DNA from: Pseudomonas subflava
GTDB taxonomy: Bacteria > Pseudomonadota > Gammaproteobacteria > Pseudomonadales > Pseudomonadaceae
Length of the DNA stretch: 64,000 nucleotides
Reading direction: 5' to 3'
NCBI RefSeq assembly: GCF_023823685.1
Contig: NZ_JAMXBF010000006.1
Location: 372,001 to 436,000 of the forward strand
Part shown: positions 63,184 through 64,000 of the stretch, in pieces
Layout of the letters: each line of letters begins with the position of its first letter
Position numbering within the stretch: the first letter of the stretch is position 1
Notes under the pieces: generated by a model
Seen by the model: only the letters and a program-made list of their open reading frames with translations
The model's database searches: none
What the model was told of the DNA's origin: nothing
Program-made: the position numbers and the translations under genes

Positions 63184-64000
63184 TCAGGCTTTTTTCCCGC
63201 CACCGGTCTGCAGCTCGAACAGCAGCAGCGAGCGCGGCGCCACGTCGTACAGGCTGCCGAACTCGAAGGGCTCGGTACCGCGCAGCTGCGGCTGGCTGCT
63301 GTCCAGCAGGCATTGCCAGGCCTGGCCTTCGGCCACTTCGGGCAGGAGGAACTCGAGGTCCTCGTGGTGCGCGTTGAGTACCAGCAGCAGGGTGGCCTGC
63401 TCGCCGCGGCGGCGAATGCCGGTGGGCTGGGCGCGGCCGTCCATCAGCATGCCCATGCAGCGGGAGCCGGGGTCGTGCCAGTTTTCCTCGCCCATCTCGC
63501 TGCCGTCCGGGTTCAGCCAGGTCACGTCCTTGACCCCCAATTCCTCGTTGTAATGACCGACCAGGAAGCGCCCGCGGCGCAGGATGGGGTAGGCGCGGCG
63601 CAGGGCGATTACCCGGCGGGTGAACTCGATCAGCCCGCGGCCTTCCTCGTCGATGTCCCAGTTCACCCAGCTCAGCTCGGTGTCCTGGCAGTAGGCGTTG
63701 TTGTTGCCGTGCTGGGTGCGGCCGAACTCGTCGCCGGCCAGCAGCATCGGCGTGCCCTGGGCGAACAGCAGGGTGGCCAGCATGTTGCGCATCTGGCGCA
63801 GGCGCAGCTCGCGGATCTCCGGGTCGTCGGTAGGGCCTTCGCAACCGTGGTTCCAGGAGATGTTGTTGTCGGTGCCGTCGCGGTTGTCCTCGTCGTTGTC
63901 CTCGTTGTGCTTGTGGTTGTAGGAGACTAGGTCGCGCAGGGTGAAGCCGTCGTGGGCGGTGATGAAGTTGACCGAGCTGAACGGCCGGCGGCCGCGCTGG
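63184..64000 (-). CDS. glgX: glycogen debranching enzyme (isoamylase-type), 3' part
   Basis: The gene continues beyond the right edge. The in-window 272 codons form the C-terminal part of a GlgX/TreX isoamylase: FITAHDGFTLRDLVSYN (catalytic-site His-Asp) near the edge, then MLLAGDEFGRTQHGNNNAY and WVNWD, ending with a beta-domain tail. The frame is open through 64000, so an internal Met near 63792 is not a real start. GlgX removes branches after glgP trims the chains. It is the first known gene of the minus-strand operon to position 57515. Confidence 0.93.
   Translation of the reverse strand, partial: QRGRRPFSSVNFITAHDGFTLRDLVSYNHKHNEDNDEDNRDGTDNNISWNHGCEGPTDDPEIRELRLRQMRNMLATLLFAQGTPMLLAGDEFGRTQHGNNNAYCQDTELSWVNWDIDEEGRGLIEFTRRVIALRRAYPILRRGRFLVGHYNEELGVKDVTWLNPDGSEMGEENWHDPGSRCMGMLMDGRAQPTGIRRRGEQATLLLVLNAHHEDLEFLLPEVAEGQAWQCLLDSSQPQLRGTEPFEFGSLYDVAPRSLLLFELQTGGGKKA

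Noticed and set aside
63184..63792. Short 202-residue debranching-enzyme-like protein starting at an internal Met
   Set aside because: The frame stays open and conserved to the window edge (including the catalytic-site segment), so this is a truncated view of glgX, not a short gene.

Overview
The window is a GC-rich, densely coded chromosomal segment of a Pseudomonas. The evidence is the cmaX-crfX-cmpX-sigX-oprF block, the galU/VOC/gor block, and close residue-level resemblance to the corresponding P. aeruginosa proteins (from memory, not from a search). A REP-type palindrome pair of the GTAGCCCGGAT / AATCCGGG kind near 2.8 kb fits the mendocina/stutzeri/alcaligenes side of the genus better than P. 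aeruginosa itself, but the species cannot be fixed from sequence reading. I see no tRNA, rRNA, CRISPR array, insertion sequence or phage gene.

Positions 1-18944 look like core genome. They hold the end of a methylcitrate (propionate) operon (prpC end, acnD, prpF), a LysE exporter, the divergent PEP synthase regulator and PEP synthase pair (ppsR/ppsA), a hydrolase, a Rieske protein and rraA. Then comes the envelope-stress block: cmaX (ZntB-like), crfX, the small mechanosensitive channel cmpX, the ECF sigma factor sigX and the major porin oprF. After it lie galU, a VOC protein, gor, a TRIC-like channel and two half-size PqiA proteins.

Positions 18948-64000 read as one large stress-tolerance island whose gene content resembles the PA2134-PA2192 region of P. 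aeruginosa. Its left part carries small stress proteins (KGG repeat, acidic, basic Rho_N-type, Cys-rich), an MgtC-like protein, and the operon glgE - treS/maltokinase fusion - glgB, which interconverts trehalose, maltose-1-phosphate and branched alpha-glucan. A good AlgU-type promoter match precedes glgE. Next come a ferritin-like PA2169-family protein, a Na+/H+ antiporter, a cyanide-insensitive cytochrome bd oxidase (cioAB) with a 45-residue DUF2474 protein, a DUF4142 protein, a hydrolase / DUF3182 / secreted-protein trio, and glgP.

The most striking part is 39289-44751, a six-gene, mostly overlapping minus-strand operon that encodes a stressosome-like module (RsbR, RsbS, RsbT), a SpoIIE-type phosphatase fused to an RsbT-like ATPase domain, and two hybrid histidine kinase/receiver proteins, one of which also starts with an RsbT-like domain. 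Small genes, Ku and LigD (non-homologous end joining) follow, then short-chain dehydrogenases, a LysR regulator, a LuxR protein with two degenerate HD-GYP-like halves, a secreted hydrolase and a GMC oxidoreductase.

The right end is a translationally coupled minus-strand operon: glgX (cut by the window edge), CBS protein, Zn alcohol dehydrogenase, DUF72, endonuclease/exonuclease/phosphatase-fold protein, cardiolipin synthase B and a flippase-like membrane protein. Together the island joins compatible-solute and glucan metabolism, membrane lipid remodelling, DNA break repair, an alternative respiratory oxidase and a partner-switching signalling hub, which suggests a desiccation/osmotic/stationary-phase survival programme.
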